Shown here in pieces: positions 1-6,867 of a stretch of DNA of 45,314 nucleotides (positions within the stretch are counted from its first letter, which is position 1; every line of letters starts with the position of its first letter). This DNA is from a virus. Made by a program: the position numbers and the translations under genes. The stretch spans positions 1-45,314 of IMG/VR virus record IMGVR_UViG_3300008267_000094, one strand, 5' to 3'. The notes under the pieces are model-generated. The model saw nothing but the letters and a program-made list of their open reading frames with translations. It searched no databases and was not told where the DNA came from.

Positions 1-246
1 GGGTGGTTTTGTTAGATGTTTAGATTCCATTAACTTGTCTGCAAATCCATCAACAATACTGATATATTTTTTTGCAACCCGAGGAACTACCTCATGGTAT
101 TTTAAAACATACTCTGCTTGGGGTCTTGTTAACTGAAAACCTTTAACTTCAGATAACTTTCTTTTCCACTCAATTAGTTGATTATTAAAACCTTCATAAG
201 TGGATAAAATTTCCCTTGCTTCTATCTCAGGAATCTTACTCTGCAT
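1..246 (-). CDS. N-terminal part of an unidentified leftward gene
   Basis: This leftward reading frame opens with an ATG at 246 and runs off the left edge, giving 82 residues without a stop. The product begins MQSKIPEIEAREILS and is rich in Lys, Glu and aromatic residues, with predicted helical character. I do not recognise the family. A phage helicase or other DNA-metabolism enzyme is possible, but no catalytic motif falls in the visible part. It diverges from the neck gene at 300 across a 53-bp gap, so the two transcription units point away from each other. The frame was found by reading the complement by hand. The long open frame starting exactly at the divergent gap supports it being real. 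Confidence 0.55.
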   Translation of the reverse strand, partial: MQSKIPEIEAREILSTYEGFNNQLIEWKRKLSEVKGFQLTRPQAEYVLKYHEVVPRVAKKYISIVDGFADKLMESKHLTKPP

Positions 247-287
247 ACAATAACTTAAATATACTAAAATAGAATCAATAAATGAAC

Positions 288-295
288 TATTTATA
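288..295 (+). promoter_or_regulatory. Late promoter-like octamer TATTTATA
   Basis: TATTTATA followed by AG lies 4 nt before the ATG at 300. It is one of the recurrent octamers found before virion genes in this window. If it acts like a T4 late promoter, transcription would start at about the ATG, giving an almost leaderless mRNA. Confidence 0.5.
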
Positions 296-299
296 AGAA

Positions 300-812
300 A
301 TGAAAAATAAACTACCGATAACCAGACTTAGTAAATTCTTTTCCCAAACTGATTTTGATTTGAACGTTCAGTTAGGTGAAGAATATTTGCATGGTGATTT
401 GGGTATGAAATTAGTTTTATTTAGGGTAGATAGACAAAAAACCGACACAGATGATGTTTATGGTGAGGTGGGTAAAGACCAAATTAAATTTTTACCACCT
501 ACCGAATTTTTTGGGTTGGTTAAAATTGAAGAACCTAAAAATAATTCATACACTAAAGGTGTAAATAGATATTTGGAACCAGGTAATATGACCGTTTCAG
601 TTTACATAAAACATTTAGAAGAAATGGGTATTGATATTAGGTATGGTGATTTCATTGGTTACCCCGAATCGGAGGAAAGAATTAGATACTATACGGTAGT
701 AAACGATGGAAAGGTTACTTCCGATAATAAACATAATATGTTTGGTTTCAGACCTCATTATAGAACCATTACTTGTGCAATAGCCCAAGAATCTGAATTT
801 AGAGGAATTTAA
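300..812 (+). CDS. Putative neck / head-completion protein (gp14-like)
   Basis: This 170-residue protein is probably a neck protein that closes the filled head and takes part in joining it to the tail. The assignment rests mainly on position: it lies directly upstream of a gp15-like gene and the sheath and tube genes, as gene 14 does in T4-like phages. Some sequence pattern also fits, with an acidic VYGEVG segment near residue 55 and a GIDIRYGDFIGYP stretch near residues 110-122. It is shorter than T4 gp14, which has about 256 residues. No signal peptide or membrane segment is present. It starts right after a late promoter-like octamer and ends 2 nt before the next gene, so the two are cotranscribed. 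Another neck or head-tail connector role is possible. Confidence 0.4.
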   Translation: MKNKLPITRLSKFFSQTDFDLNVQLGEEYLHGDLGMKLVLFRVDRQKTDTDDVYGEVGKDQIKFLPPTEFFGLVKIEEPKNNSYTKGVNRYLEPGNMTVSVYIKHLEEMGIDIRYGDFIGYPESEERIRYYTVVNDGKVTSDNKHNMFGFRPHYRTITCAIAQESEFRGI

Positions 813-814
813 TT

Positions 815-1921
815 ATGGGATTACCGAAAAGAAAAAAAGATATTAAAGTATATGGTGTAAATCAAAACGCCGATGGTCCTGCAATAACGGGTAGAAGAAA
901 AGAGTTATTAGAGGAAATCATAAAATCTGACGCATTCCTTCCTGATTCTATATTACATGATGACCTTGATTTAGGTATGTTGGAGTTTGTAAAAGAAAAT
1001 TTCAAAGTAATTTCTGACGGTGACCAAATACCCATGATTCCAAAAATTCTTACAATTCAAAGATGGGGTGAATACACTAATAATTGGTCTTTTAGTGATG
1101 AAGATGGAAATATCAAATTACCATTTATCGCTGTTGTAAGAAAACCTGAAGTTCAATTGGGTACTAATCCATCTATTCAAAGAACAATTCCCGATAGAAG
1201 AGATTTCTTTTACGCTTCAGTTCCAACTTGGGACGGTAATCAAATGGGTGCCGACATTTATAAAATCCCTCAACCAATTGCGGTTGATATTAGTTTTGAT
1301 GTAACAATTGTTTGTACAAAATTTAGAGATATAAATAAGTTCAATCAAAAGGTTTTACAAAAGTTTTCATCTCGTCAATCATACACTCGAGTAAAAGGTC
1401 ATTATATCCCAATTGTATTAGATAGAATTGAAGATAATACCCCAATGGACACCTTGGATAGTAGAAGATTTTACATTCAAAATTATGGATTTACAATGTT
1501 AGGGTTTCTAATCGATGATGAGGAGTTCGAAGTCTCACCAGCAGTAAATAGAAGTATAACGATGGTTGAACCTGATTTAAGAAGTATACCATCTATAAAG
1601 AAAAAAACTAACAATATATTAATTCAGGGTGAGTATTCAAATGGTTCAATAATTGCAAATTATGCAGCAACTTCTCAATATAAGGTAGATAAAACAGTTA
1701 AGATAACTTTTACAGATTCTTTAATTACTTCAGGTTCCCCGATTAATCAATCGGTAACGTTGTTTATTGATAACAATCAATTATCGGGAACTACCCAATA
1801 TACATTATCTGAAAACTATTCTCAATTATCGGGTATAACATCTTTTAAAAGTGTAACGATAGATACTGTGGGTAGGTCAAAGTATGAATACACCCACACA
1901 ACAGGTTCAACGTTTAATTAA
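815..1921 (+). CDS. 15: Tail sheath stabiliser / tail completion protein (gp15-like)
   Basis: This 368-residue protein is probably the tail terminator, which caps the sheath and tube and joins the tail to the neck. Residues around 155-240 follow the gp15 pattern: a beta-strand with PIAVDISFDVTIVC, a helix of the type FRDINKFNQKVLQKF, then a TLDSRRFYIQNYGFTMLGF strand, which matches the SRRRIEWSLTFEVNGW region I recall from T4 gp15. The T4 protein has about 272 residues. The extra 100 or so residues here form a Ser/Thr-rich C-terminal extension from about residue 265, possibly an Ig-like domain. The gene follows the neck gene by 2 nt. Its TAA overlaps the stop codon of a convergent leftward gene. 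Gene order (neck, this gene, sheath, tube) supports the call. Confidence 0.65.
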   Translation: MGLPKRKKDIKVYGVNQNADGPAITGRRKELLEEIIKSDAFLPDSILHDDLDLGMLEFVKENFKVISDGDQIPMIPKILTIQRWGEYTNNWSFSDEDGNIKLPFIAVVRKPEVQLGTNPSIQRTIPDRRDFFYASVPTWDGNQMGADIYKIPQPIAVDISFDVTIVCTKFRDINKFNQKVLQKFSSRQSYTRVKGHYIPIVLDRIEDNTPMDTLDSRRFYIQNYGFTMLGFLIDDEEFEVSPAVNRSITMVEPDLRSIPSIKKKTNNILIQGEYSNGSIIANYAATSQYKVDKTVKITFTDSLITSGSPINQSVTLFIDNNQLSGTTQYTLSENYSQLSGITSFKSVTIDTVGRSKYEYTHTTGSTFN

Positions 1922-2094
1922 TCTCCGTAAATGTCTTTCCTTTTAGGTGTATCGACAACCTTATTTGTTTTACAAAGTTCATCAATCCATTTCTGAACAA
2001 CCTTGTAAATTTTTAATCCGTTTTTATCGCAATATTCTTTTAACATTTGGTGATGATTTTCACTCACCTTTATATTTTTCGAGGGATTTTTCAT
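1918..2094 (-). CDS. Small ribbon-helix-helix-like protein
   Basis: This leftward frame of 58 residues was found by translating the complement. It begins MKNPSKNIKVSENHHQML and continues with KEYCDKNGLKIYKVVQKWIDEL. A short strand (KNIKVS) followed by two helices (residues 11-24 and 26-42) is the layout of MetJ/Arc/CopG ribbon-helix-helix DNA-binding proteins, so a small DNA-binding regulator is a reasonable guess. The fold is inferred, not shown. The gene lies head to head with the sheath gene and tail to tail with gp15, and the stop codons overlap in the tetranucleotide TTAA. It has its own promoter-like octamer (TATTTATC on the leftward strand). It is a leftward gene inside a rightward late block. 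Confidence 0.6.
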   Translation of the reverse strand: MKNPSKNIKVSENHHQMLKEYCDKNGLKIYKVVQKWIDELCKTNKVVDTPKRKDIYGD

Positions 2095-2100
2095 GATAAA

Positions 2101-2108
2101 GATAAATA
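2101..2108 (-). promoter_or_regulatory. Late promoter-like octamer variant TATTTATC (leftward)
   Basis: Read on the complement, TATTTATC ends 6 nt before the ATG of the small leftward gene. This is the same geometry as the rightward TATTTATA sites, with one changed base. Confidence 0.35.
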
Positions 2109-2149
2109 TAGATATTAAAGGATAAATTAGTATCTATAAGTATCATTTT

Positions 2150-2174
2150 AAAAAAAATCAAGGGAATCTTTCCC
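2150..2174 (-). terminator. Possible leftward terminator shielding the small leftward gene
   Basis: On the complement, a 5-bp stem (GGGAA/TTCCC, 2162-2174, loop of 3) is followed by TTGATTTTTTTT. It could stop antisense transcription coming from the sheath region. The stem is short, so confidence is low. Confidence 0.25.
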
Positions 2175-2185
2175 AAAAACAAAGA

Positions 2186-2193
2186 TATTTATT
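2186..2193 (+). promoter_or_regulatory. Late promoter-like octamer TATTTATT before the sheath gene
   Basis: TATTTATT, a one-base variant of the recurrent octamer, sits 38 nt before the sheath ATG. The A-rich leader that follows has no Shine-Dalgarno sequence, as expected for a Bacteroidota-type translation start. Confidence 0.45.
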
Positions 2194-2231
2194 GATAAAG
2201 AAATAAAATTAATTAACCAAACAATTTAAAA

Positions 2232-5084
2232 ATGGCAAATTCAAATAGAGTTTTTGTATCTCCGGGTGTGTACACATCTGAAAAAGACTTAACATTCGTA
2301 GCACAAAGTGTTGGGGTGAGCACGTTAGGTTTGGTGGGTGAAACCTTAAAAGGTCCCGCTTTCGAACCAGTATTAATAACAAGTTTTGACGAATTTAGGT
2401 CATATTTTGGTGGAACTAGTCCATTGAAAGATGGGAATAACAACCCAAGATATGAATTACCTTACTTCGCAAAATCTTATTTAGAAGAATCTAATCAATT
2501 ATTTGTTACAAGAATTTTGGGTTTAACAGGATACAAACCTGTTAAAACATTTGGTGTACAAACAATAGGTGGGGTAACACTTGGTACTTTAAGTGGAACA
2601 ACAACTGGTTTAACCATGTCAGCAACCACTACCACAATTACCGCAAGTACAATTTATAGTGAATTGTCAGATAAAATATCGGTAGATGGTAACTATATTA
2701 CTGATTATATAGTTTCTAATTTTAGTGGTAACACTTCATCAAATCATGGACAATGGTTTGTGTTAGGTAATGTACCATCTTCTGGTACCACATCTCTAAC
2801 ATCAACAATTGAAGAGGTATCTCCATTAACCGGTTTGGATAACGCAAGTAATAATAATACTAAAGAATGGTACAATGTATTGTGTAACACAGCGGGTACA
2901 CAAGTATATTCTTATTTGTTTGTATACAATAGTGGAACAACAACTTTTGATGTTACTAAATACACATATAACGGAACACTAAACACCCAATATGATGGAC
3001 AAGTTGTGTTGGCTTTTAGGTCAAGAGGTTCTTATGTTGGACAAACATTAAATTTAGAAACCACAACTAACAGTAATTTCCAAATTACAGGTACAGGAAT
3101 AACAACAAATCCTTTAGCAGAATTTACTGTTAATGTTACAGGTGCAACAAGTGGGGCTAAATCATACACTTGTAGTATGGATACTTCTTCATCAAAATAT
3201 GTAACTAAAGTATTCGGTACTGATGTATATGATAAATTGAAAAGTGAGGTTCCAATTTATGTGTACGAAACATATCCTAACTATCTATTAAGAGCATACG
3301 AACAAGGTTACATTAGAGGTTTAAGTTTAACTGAGGTATATGAAACCGAAAACAATAACTTCTTAACTTCTTGGGACACACCTATGACACCTACAGTTGT
3401 ATCTGAGGTTAGAGGTGGTGAGGTTTCTGATTTGTTTGATGTAATTACAGTTTCAGATGGTGAAACGGCGAACTACGAAGTTAAAGTTTCAATTATCAAC
3501 ATTAATATTGATACCGCTGAATTTGATTTAATTGTACGTGATTTTAACGATACTGACGATAATTTAGTAGTACTTGAAAAATTCTCAAGATGTTCAATGA
3601 ACCCTGACCTACCTGGATATGTGGCCAAAAAAGTTGGTACATCAGATGGTGAGTATGAATTACGTTCAAGATACATCATGTTGTCTATGACGGATAATCA
3701 CCCAACCGACGCATATCCCGCAGGTTTTAAGGGTTACACAAATAATACATCTTTTGGTTCCAACACGATTGGTTCTGTAATGTATAAAACACAATATTAT
3801 ACAGCTGGAAACACAACAGGATATCAAGCGGACGGTACTCCTATATTATCATCAGGTGATAAAGTTAGAAGAACCTACTTTGGATTATCATCGTTGTCTA
3901 ATCAAGTAACATACGACAGAGATTTATTTAAGTTTAAAGGAACATCTGCGGCTGGAACGACTAAAGGTTTCCACTTATCAACAAACGCATCCACATTAAC
4001 AGGTACAACCTTCTTGACAACATCTTATGATTTAGAAGGACAAACAGGTACCGATAACGTGTTAACCAACATTAACTACCGTAAATTCACATTCGCGGCT
4101 TGTGGTGGTTTTGATGGTTGGGACATTTATAGAAACGTAAGAACGTATGGTGATGGTTATATCTTTGGTAAAACAACCTATACAAGTGGTAACACAAATA
4201 ATGGTGGTGTCTTTAGCACTGTATCAGGTAATTCTGATTACTACGCATACACAAGAGGTATCGACACCTTCGCAAACCCTGAGGCTGTTGACGTAAACAT
4301 TTTCGCAACACCTGGTATAAACTTCTATGACCACAGTTCACTTACATCATACGCAATTGATATGATTGAGGAAGATAGAGCAGACTCTTTGTATGTAATA
4401 TCTTCACCAAACTACAGTTCATCAGATGAAATAATAGACGCATTGGACGGTGTTGCAATCGATAGTAACTATTCGGCAACATACTGGCCTTGGATACAAG
4501 TTAGAGACGCAGATAATTCAACTCAATTGTACTTACCACCTACCGGTGAAGTTTTAAGAAATATCGCGTTAACCGATAATGTATCTTTCCCATGGTTCGC
4601 TGTAGCGGGTTATTCAAGAGGTTTGGTTAACTCAATTAAGGCTTATAAGAAATTAACCCTTGATGAAAGAGACGACCTGTACAAGGCTAGAATTAACCCA
4701 ATTGCAACATTTGCTGACACCGGTACAATCATTTGGGGTAATAAAACCCTACAGGTTCGTGAATCGGCTTTGGATAGAATTAACGTAAGAAGATTACTAT
4801 TGAGAGCAAGAAAATTGATTTCAGCAGTGGCGGTAAGATTACTATTTGAACAAAACGACGACCAAGTTCGTAACGAGTTCTTGAGATTGGTAAACCCAAT
4901 ATTAGACGCAATCAAGAGAGAAAGAGGTTTGTATGAATTCCGTGTAACGGTTTCAAACGACCCTGAGGACATTGACGCAAATACTTTAAGAGGTAAAATC
5001 TATATTAAACCAACAAGAGCTCTTGAATTCATCGATGTTGAGTTCATAATCACACCAACAGGAGCATCATTTGATAATATCTAA
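2232..5084 (+). CDS. 18: Contractile tail sheath protein (gp18-like)
   Basis: This 950-residue protein forms the contractile sheath around the tail tube. The N-terminus (VFVSPGVYTSEKDLT, then a GLVGETLKGPAFEP segment) and the C-terminal 200 residues (FPWFAVAGYSRG, an INPIATFADTGTIIWGNKTL stretch, the long RRLLLRARKLISAVAVRLLF helix region and an IKPTRALEFIDVEFIITPTG end) are typical of T4-type sheath proteins. It is about 290 residues longer than T4 gp18. Much of the extra length lies at about residues 115-330, a Thr/Ser/Gly-rich stretch that is probably an outward-facing insertion. It has its own late promoter-like octamer and a strong terminator directly after it, so it is probably expressed as a single-gene unit at a high level, as suits the most abundant tail protein. 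Confidence 0.93.
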   Translation: MANSNRVFVSPGVYTSEKDLTFVAQSVGVSTLGLVGETLKGPAFEPVLITSFDEFRSYFGGTSPLKDGNNNPRYELPYFAKSYLEESNQLFVTRILGLTGYKPVKTFGVQTIGGVTLGTLSGTTTGLTMSATTTTITASTIYSELSDKISVDGNYITDYIVSNFSGNTSSNHGQWFVLGNVPSSGTTSLTSTIEEVSPLTGLDNASNNNTKEWYNVLCNTAGTQVYSYLFVYNSGTTTFDVTKYTYNGTLNTQYDGQVVLAFRSRGSYVGQTLNLETTTNSNFQITGTGITTNPLAEFTVNVTGATSGAKSYTCSMDTSSSKYVTKVFGTDVYDKLKSEVPIYVYETYPNYLLRAYEQGYIRGLSLTEVYETENNNFLTSWDTPMTPTVVSEVRGGEVSDLFDVITVSDGETANYEVKVSIININIDTAEFDLIVRDFNDTDDNLVVLEKFSRCSMNPDLPGYVAKKVGTSDGEYELRSRYIMLSMTDNHPTDAYPAGFKGYTNNTSFGSNTIGSVMYKTQYYTAGNTTGYQADGTPILSSGDKVRRTYFGLSSLSNQVTYDRDLFKFKGTSAAGTTKGFHLSTNASTLTGTTFLTTSYDLEGQTGTDNVLTNINYRKFTFAACGGFDGWDIYRNVRTYGDGYIFGKTTYTSGNTNNGGVFSTVSGNSDYYAYTRGIDTFANPEAVDVNIFATPGINFYDHSSLTSYAIDMIEEDRADSLYVISSPNYSSSDEIIDALDGVAIDSNYSATYWPWIQVRDADNSTQLYLPPTGEVLRNIALTDNVSFPWFAVAGYSRGLVNSIKAYKKLTLDERDDLYKARINPIATFADTGTIIWGNKTLQVRESALDRINVRRLLLRARKLISAVAVRLLFEQNDDQVRNEFLRLVNPILDAIKRERGLYEFRVTVSNDPEDIDANTLRGKIYIKPTRALEFIDVEFIITPTGASFDNI

Positions 5085-5085
5085 T

Positions 5086-5116
5086 AAAAAGGGGGAGGGG
5101 AAACCCTCCCTATTTT
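5086..5116 (+). terminator. Strong rho-independent terminator after the sheath gene
   Basis: A 7-bp perfect GC stem (GGGAGGG 5093-5099, CCCTCCC 5104-5110) with a GAAA loop begins a few bases after the sheath stop codon and is followed by TATTTT. Confidence 0.85.
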
Positions 5117-5134
5117 ATGTTCCACGTGGAACAT
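5117..5134. promoter_or_regulatory. Perfect parS-like centromere palindrome
   Basis: The sequence ATGTTCCACGTGGAACAT is a perfect 18-bp palindrome. Its 16-bp core TGTTCCACGTGGAACA (5118-5133) matches the widely conserved bacterial chromosomal parS site, which binds ParB (consensus TGTTNCACGTGAAACA and its fully symmetric forms). It lies just after the sheath terminator, in a gap without a clear gene. A zero-loop palindrome is a poor RNA hairpin, so a DNA-binding site is the better reading. No parA or parB gene is present in the window, so host ParB, or a phage ParB encoded elsewhere, would be the ligand. Confidence 0.7.
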
Positions 5135-5192
5135 GATGAATAAAAGTATAAAAAATATAAAATTATAAATTACCCAGTATATGCACCAGTAT

Positions 5193-5260
5193 TCTAGTTC
5201 TAGTTATCTTAATTCTAGTTTATCTAATCTAGTTTTATATTTACTAGCATCTAGTACTAG
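5193..5260. repeat. Cluster of seven CTAG sites with TCTAGTT repeats
   Basis: CTAG occurs at 5194, 5200, 5215, 5229, 5244, 5251 and 5257, seven times in 67 bp. The first four copies sit in the repeated heptamer TCTAGTT, and the last two lie in a near-palindromic stretch. The 300-bp gap between the sheath and tube genes otherwise holds the terminator, the parS-like site and the tube promoter. The array looks like a set of protein-binding repeats, but its function is unknown. Confidence 0.6.
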
Positions 5261-5334
5261 TATGGAAAAAATACGAAAAAAATTTGATATAATCAAGTGA
5301 TTGAGAATAATTTTTTGTTTTTTCATATACAACA

Positions 5335-5342
5335 TATTTATA
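5335..5342 (+). promoter_or_regulatory. Late promoter-like octamer TATTTATA before the tube gene
   Basis: TATTTATA followed by GG lies 41 nt before the ATG of the tube gene, with an A-rich leader in between. It has the longest leader of the set, followed closely by the sheath gene. Confidence 0.55.
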
Positions 5343-5383
5343 GGAAAGATTAAAAATAAAAAAACTAAAAAACAAATATTGAC

Positions 5384-5872
5384 ATGGCAGATTTATTAAT
5401 GAAAATGCCGGTTCCATACGAACCGAAAAGAGTTAACCGATTCATACTTAGATTCCCTTCATCTTTGGGTATTAATGAATGGTATGTAACCTCAAGTGCT
5501 AGACCAAGTGCAAAAATTAATTCAGTTGCGATTCCCTTTATCAATACATCAACATATGTTGCTGGTAGATTTGAATGGAACGAAATAAGAGTAACATTCA
5601 AAGACCCGATTGGTCCATCTGCAGCACAGGCTTTGATGGAGTGGTTCCGTTTACACGCGGAATCTGTTACAGGTCGTATGGGTTACGCAGCTGGATATAA
5701 AAAAGACATTGAATTAGAAATGTTAGACCCAACGGGGGTTGTGGTTGAAAAATGGATTCTTCAAGGTACTTTTATTACCGACTTAAACTTTAACGAACTT
5801 GATTACTCAAGAGATGATATAGCATCAATTACTTGTTCGTTAAGAATGGATAGATGTATTTTAGTTTACTAA
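5384..5872 (+). CDS. 19: Tail tube protein (gp19-like)
   Basis: This 162-residue protein polymerises into the inner tube through which DNA passes. Its length is almost identical to T4 gp19 (163 residues). It shows the expected features: an N-terminal RVNRFILRFPSSLGI strand, a central WNEIRVTFKDPIGPSA segment, and an AQALMEWFRLHAESVTGRMG helix, followed by an EKWILQGTFITDLNF beta region. It follows the sheath as in T4 and is bounded by its own late promoter-like site and a downstream hairpin terminator, so it is a single-gene transcription unit. Confidence 0.92.
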   Translation: MADLLMKMPVPYEPKRVNRFILRFPSSLGINEWYVTSSARPSAKINSVAIPFINTSTYVAGRFEWNEIRVTFKDPIGPSAAQALMEWFRLHAESVTGRMGYAAGYKKDIELEMLDPTGVVVEKWILQGTFITDLNFNELDYSRDDIASITCSLRMDRCILVY

Positions 5873-5898
5873 TCAAATAATAAAAAATCTGTCAATAA

Positions 5899-5930
5899 AA
5901 AGGTCTCTCAAAAGGAGACCTTTACTTTTT
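5899..5930 (+). terminator. Rho-independent terminator after the tube gene
   Basis: A 9-bp perfect stem (AAAGGTCTC 5899-5907, GAGACCTTT 5915-5923) with a 7-nt loop is followed by ACTTTTT. Confidence 0.85.
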
Positions 5931-5953
5931 ATATGACTTTTTGTAAATTATAG

Positions 5954-5961
5954 TAGTTATA
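5954..5961 (+). promoter_or_regulatory. Possible late promoter-like octamer TAGTTATA
   Basis: TAGTTATA differs from the recurrent octamer by one base. It lies 12 nt before the ATG at 5974, immediately after the tube terminator, where a new promoter is needed. Confidence 0.3.
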
Positions 5962-5973
5962 AAATAAAAAAAT

Positions 5974-6723
5974 ATGGAAGAATTTAGAGTTGACCCAACA
6001 ATCTCGTATGATGTTGTTGAATTACCTTCGAGAGGTATACATTATCAAAATAAAAAGAAGTCACTTAAAGTTGCATATCTAACGGCTGCGGATGAAAATA
6101 TATTATCGGCACAAAATTTAATTGCAACAAACGGTGTAATTGACGAATTGTTAAGAAGAAAAATTTTAGATAGAGATATCCAAATTGAAGATATTGTTGA
6201 AGAAGATAGACAAGCTATTTTAATATTTCTAAGAAATACCGCATTTGGTTCCGAATATAATTTACATTTAAAAGACCCAAAAACAAATATTGATTTTACT
6301 GTAACTATTGATATGAGTGAATTAAAATTTAAAGATTTTAATTTAGAATCAGATTCCAATGGAGAATATCCTTACTTTATGGAGAAATCAAAATCTAGTA
6401 TAACTTTTAAATTTTTAACACCAAAACAAGAAAAAGATTTAGAGGAATTGAAAAAAAGTTGGAATGGACAAGGGGTTGCACCTGTTGTTACTAAACAATT
6501 GGAGATGATGATTAAGTCTGTTGCTGGAAACAGAGATATGATGAATATCCACAACTTTGTTGAAAGGTTACCAATTAAAGATTCCCAAGATTTCAAAAAA
6601 TTTGTAAAGGAAAATAAACCAGGATTAGATTTATTAAAAACAGTAAAAACCCCGTCAGGAGAAGATGTCGATGTTGAAATCGGCTTCGGGGTGGAGTTTT
6701 TTCGCCCTTTCTATGGATTATAA
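5974..6723 (+). CDS. 26: Tail assembly chaperone / baseplate hub protein (gp26-like), 0 frame
   Basis: This 249-residue protein resembles the T4 gp26 family (Pfam T4_baseplate). Near the N-terminus is the family's typical ELPSRGIHY motif (residues 17-24), followed by an LTAADENILSAQNLI segment and a helical region. It lies between the tube and tape-measure genes, the position at which many tailed phages encode a tape-measure chaperone made in a short and a frameshifted long form. The last codons run through the run TTTTTTC at 6697-6703, 18 nt before the stop codon, and a second frame continues from there. The protein probably binds the tape measure during tail assembly. Whether it also enters the baseplate hub cannot be told from sequence. 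Confidence 0.65.
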   Translation: MEEFRVDPTISYDVVELPSRGIHYQNKKKSLKVAYLTAADENILSAQNLIATNGVIDELLRRKILDRDIQIEDIVEEDRQAILIFLRNTAFGSEYNLHLKDPKTNIDFTVTIDMSELKFKDFNLESDSNGEYPYFMEKSKSSITFKFLTPKQEKDLEELKKSWNGQGVAPVVTKQLEMMIKSVAGNRDMMNIHNFVERLPIKDSQDFKKFVKENKPGLDLLKTVKTPSGEDVDVEIGFGVEFFRPFYGL

Positions 6724-6856
6724 GAAAGGTCAGTTAGATGAAATTTTATTTTTAATTAAAAAGGGTTTTACTTATGGTGATATATTAACAATGCCAGTTT
6801 TTATACGTAGGTATTATGTGGGGTATATTCTTGAAATGGAAAACACTCCTAAATAA
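6665..6856 (+). CDS. Tail chaperone downstream frame (probable frameshift extension)
   Basis: This frame of up to 63 residues overlaps the end of the gp26-like gene in the +1 (equivalently -2) frame. A shift on TTTTTTC at 6697-6703 would append about 54 residues to the gp26-like protein, beginning ALSMDYKKGQLDE. Independent translation could begin at the ATG at 6713, giving 47 residues. The sequence ILTMPVFIRRYYVGYILEME resembles the MPxxxRRxY segment of small phage tail chaperone tails and T4 gp51-type proteins. It ends 11 nt before the tape-measure gene. The overlap, the homopolymeric run and the position match the G/GT arrangement of tail chaperones in other phages. The ATG at 6665 is probably not used, because residues upstream of the slip site simply shadow the main frame. 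Confidence 0.6.
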   Translation: MSMLKSASGWSFFALSMDYKKGQLDEILFLIKKGFTYGDILTMPVFIRRYYVGYILEMENTPK

Positions 6857-6864
6857 TATTTATA
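6857..6864 (+). promoter_or_regulatory. Late promoter-like octamer TATTTATA before the tape measure
   Basis: TATTTATA followed by AGT starts directly after the TAA of the chaperone frame and ends 3 nt before the ATG at 6868. Confidence 0.55.
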
Positions 6865-6867
6865 AGT

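Noticed and set aside
5181-5300. 39-residue rightward open frame (MHQYSSSSYLN...) across the CTAG array
   Set aside because: Short, Ser/Leu-rich low-complexity product, with a competing leftward frame over the same repeats and no promoter octamer before it. The repeats explain the open frames better.
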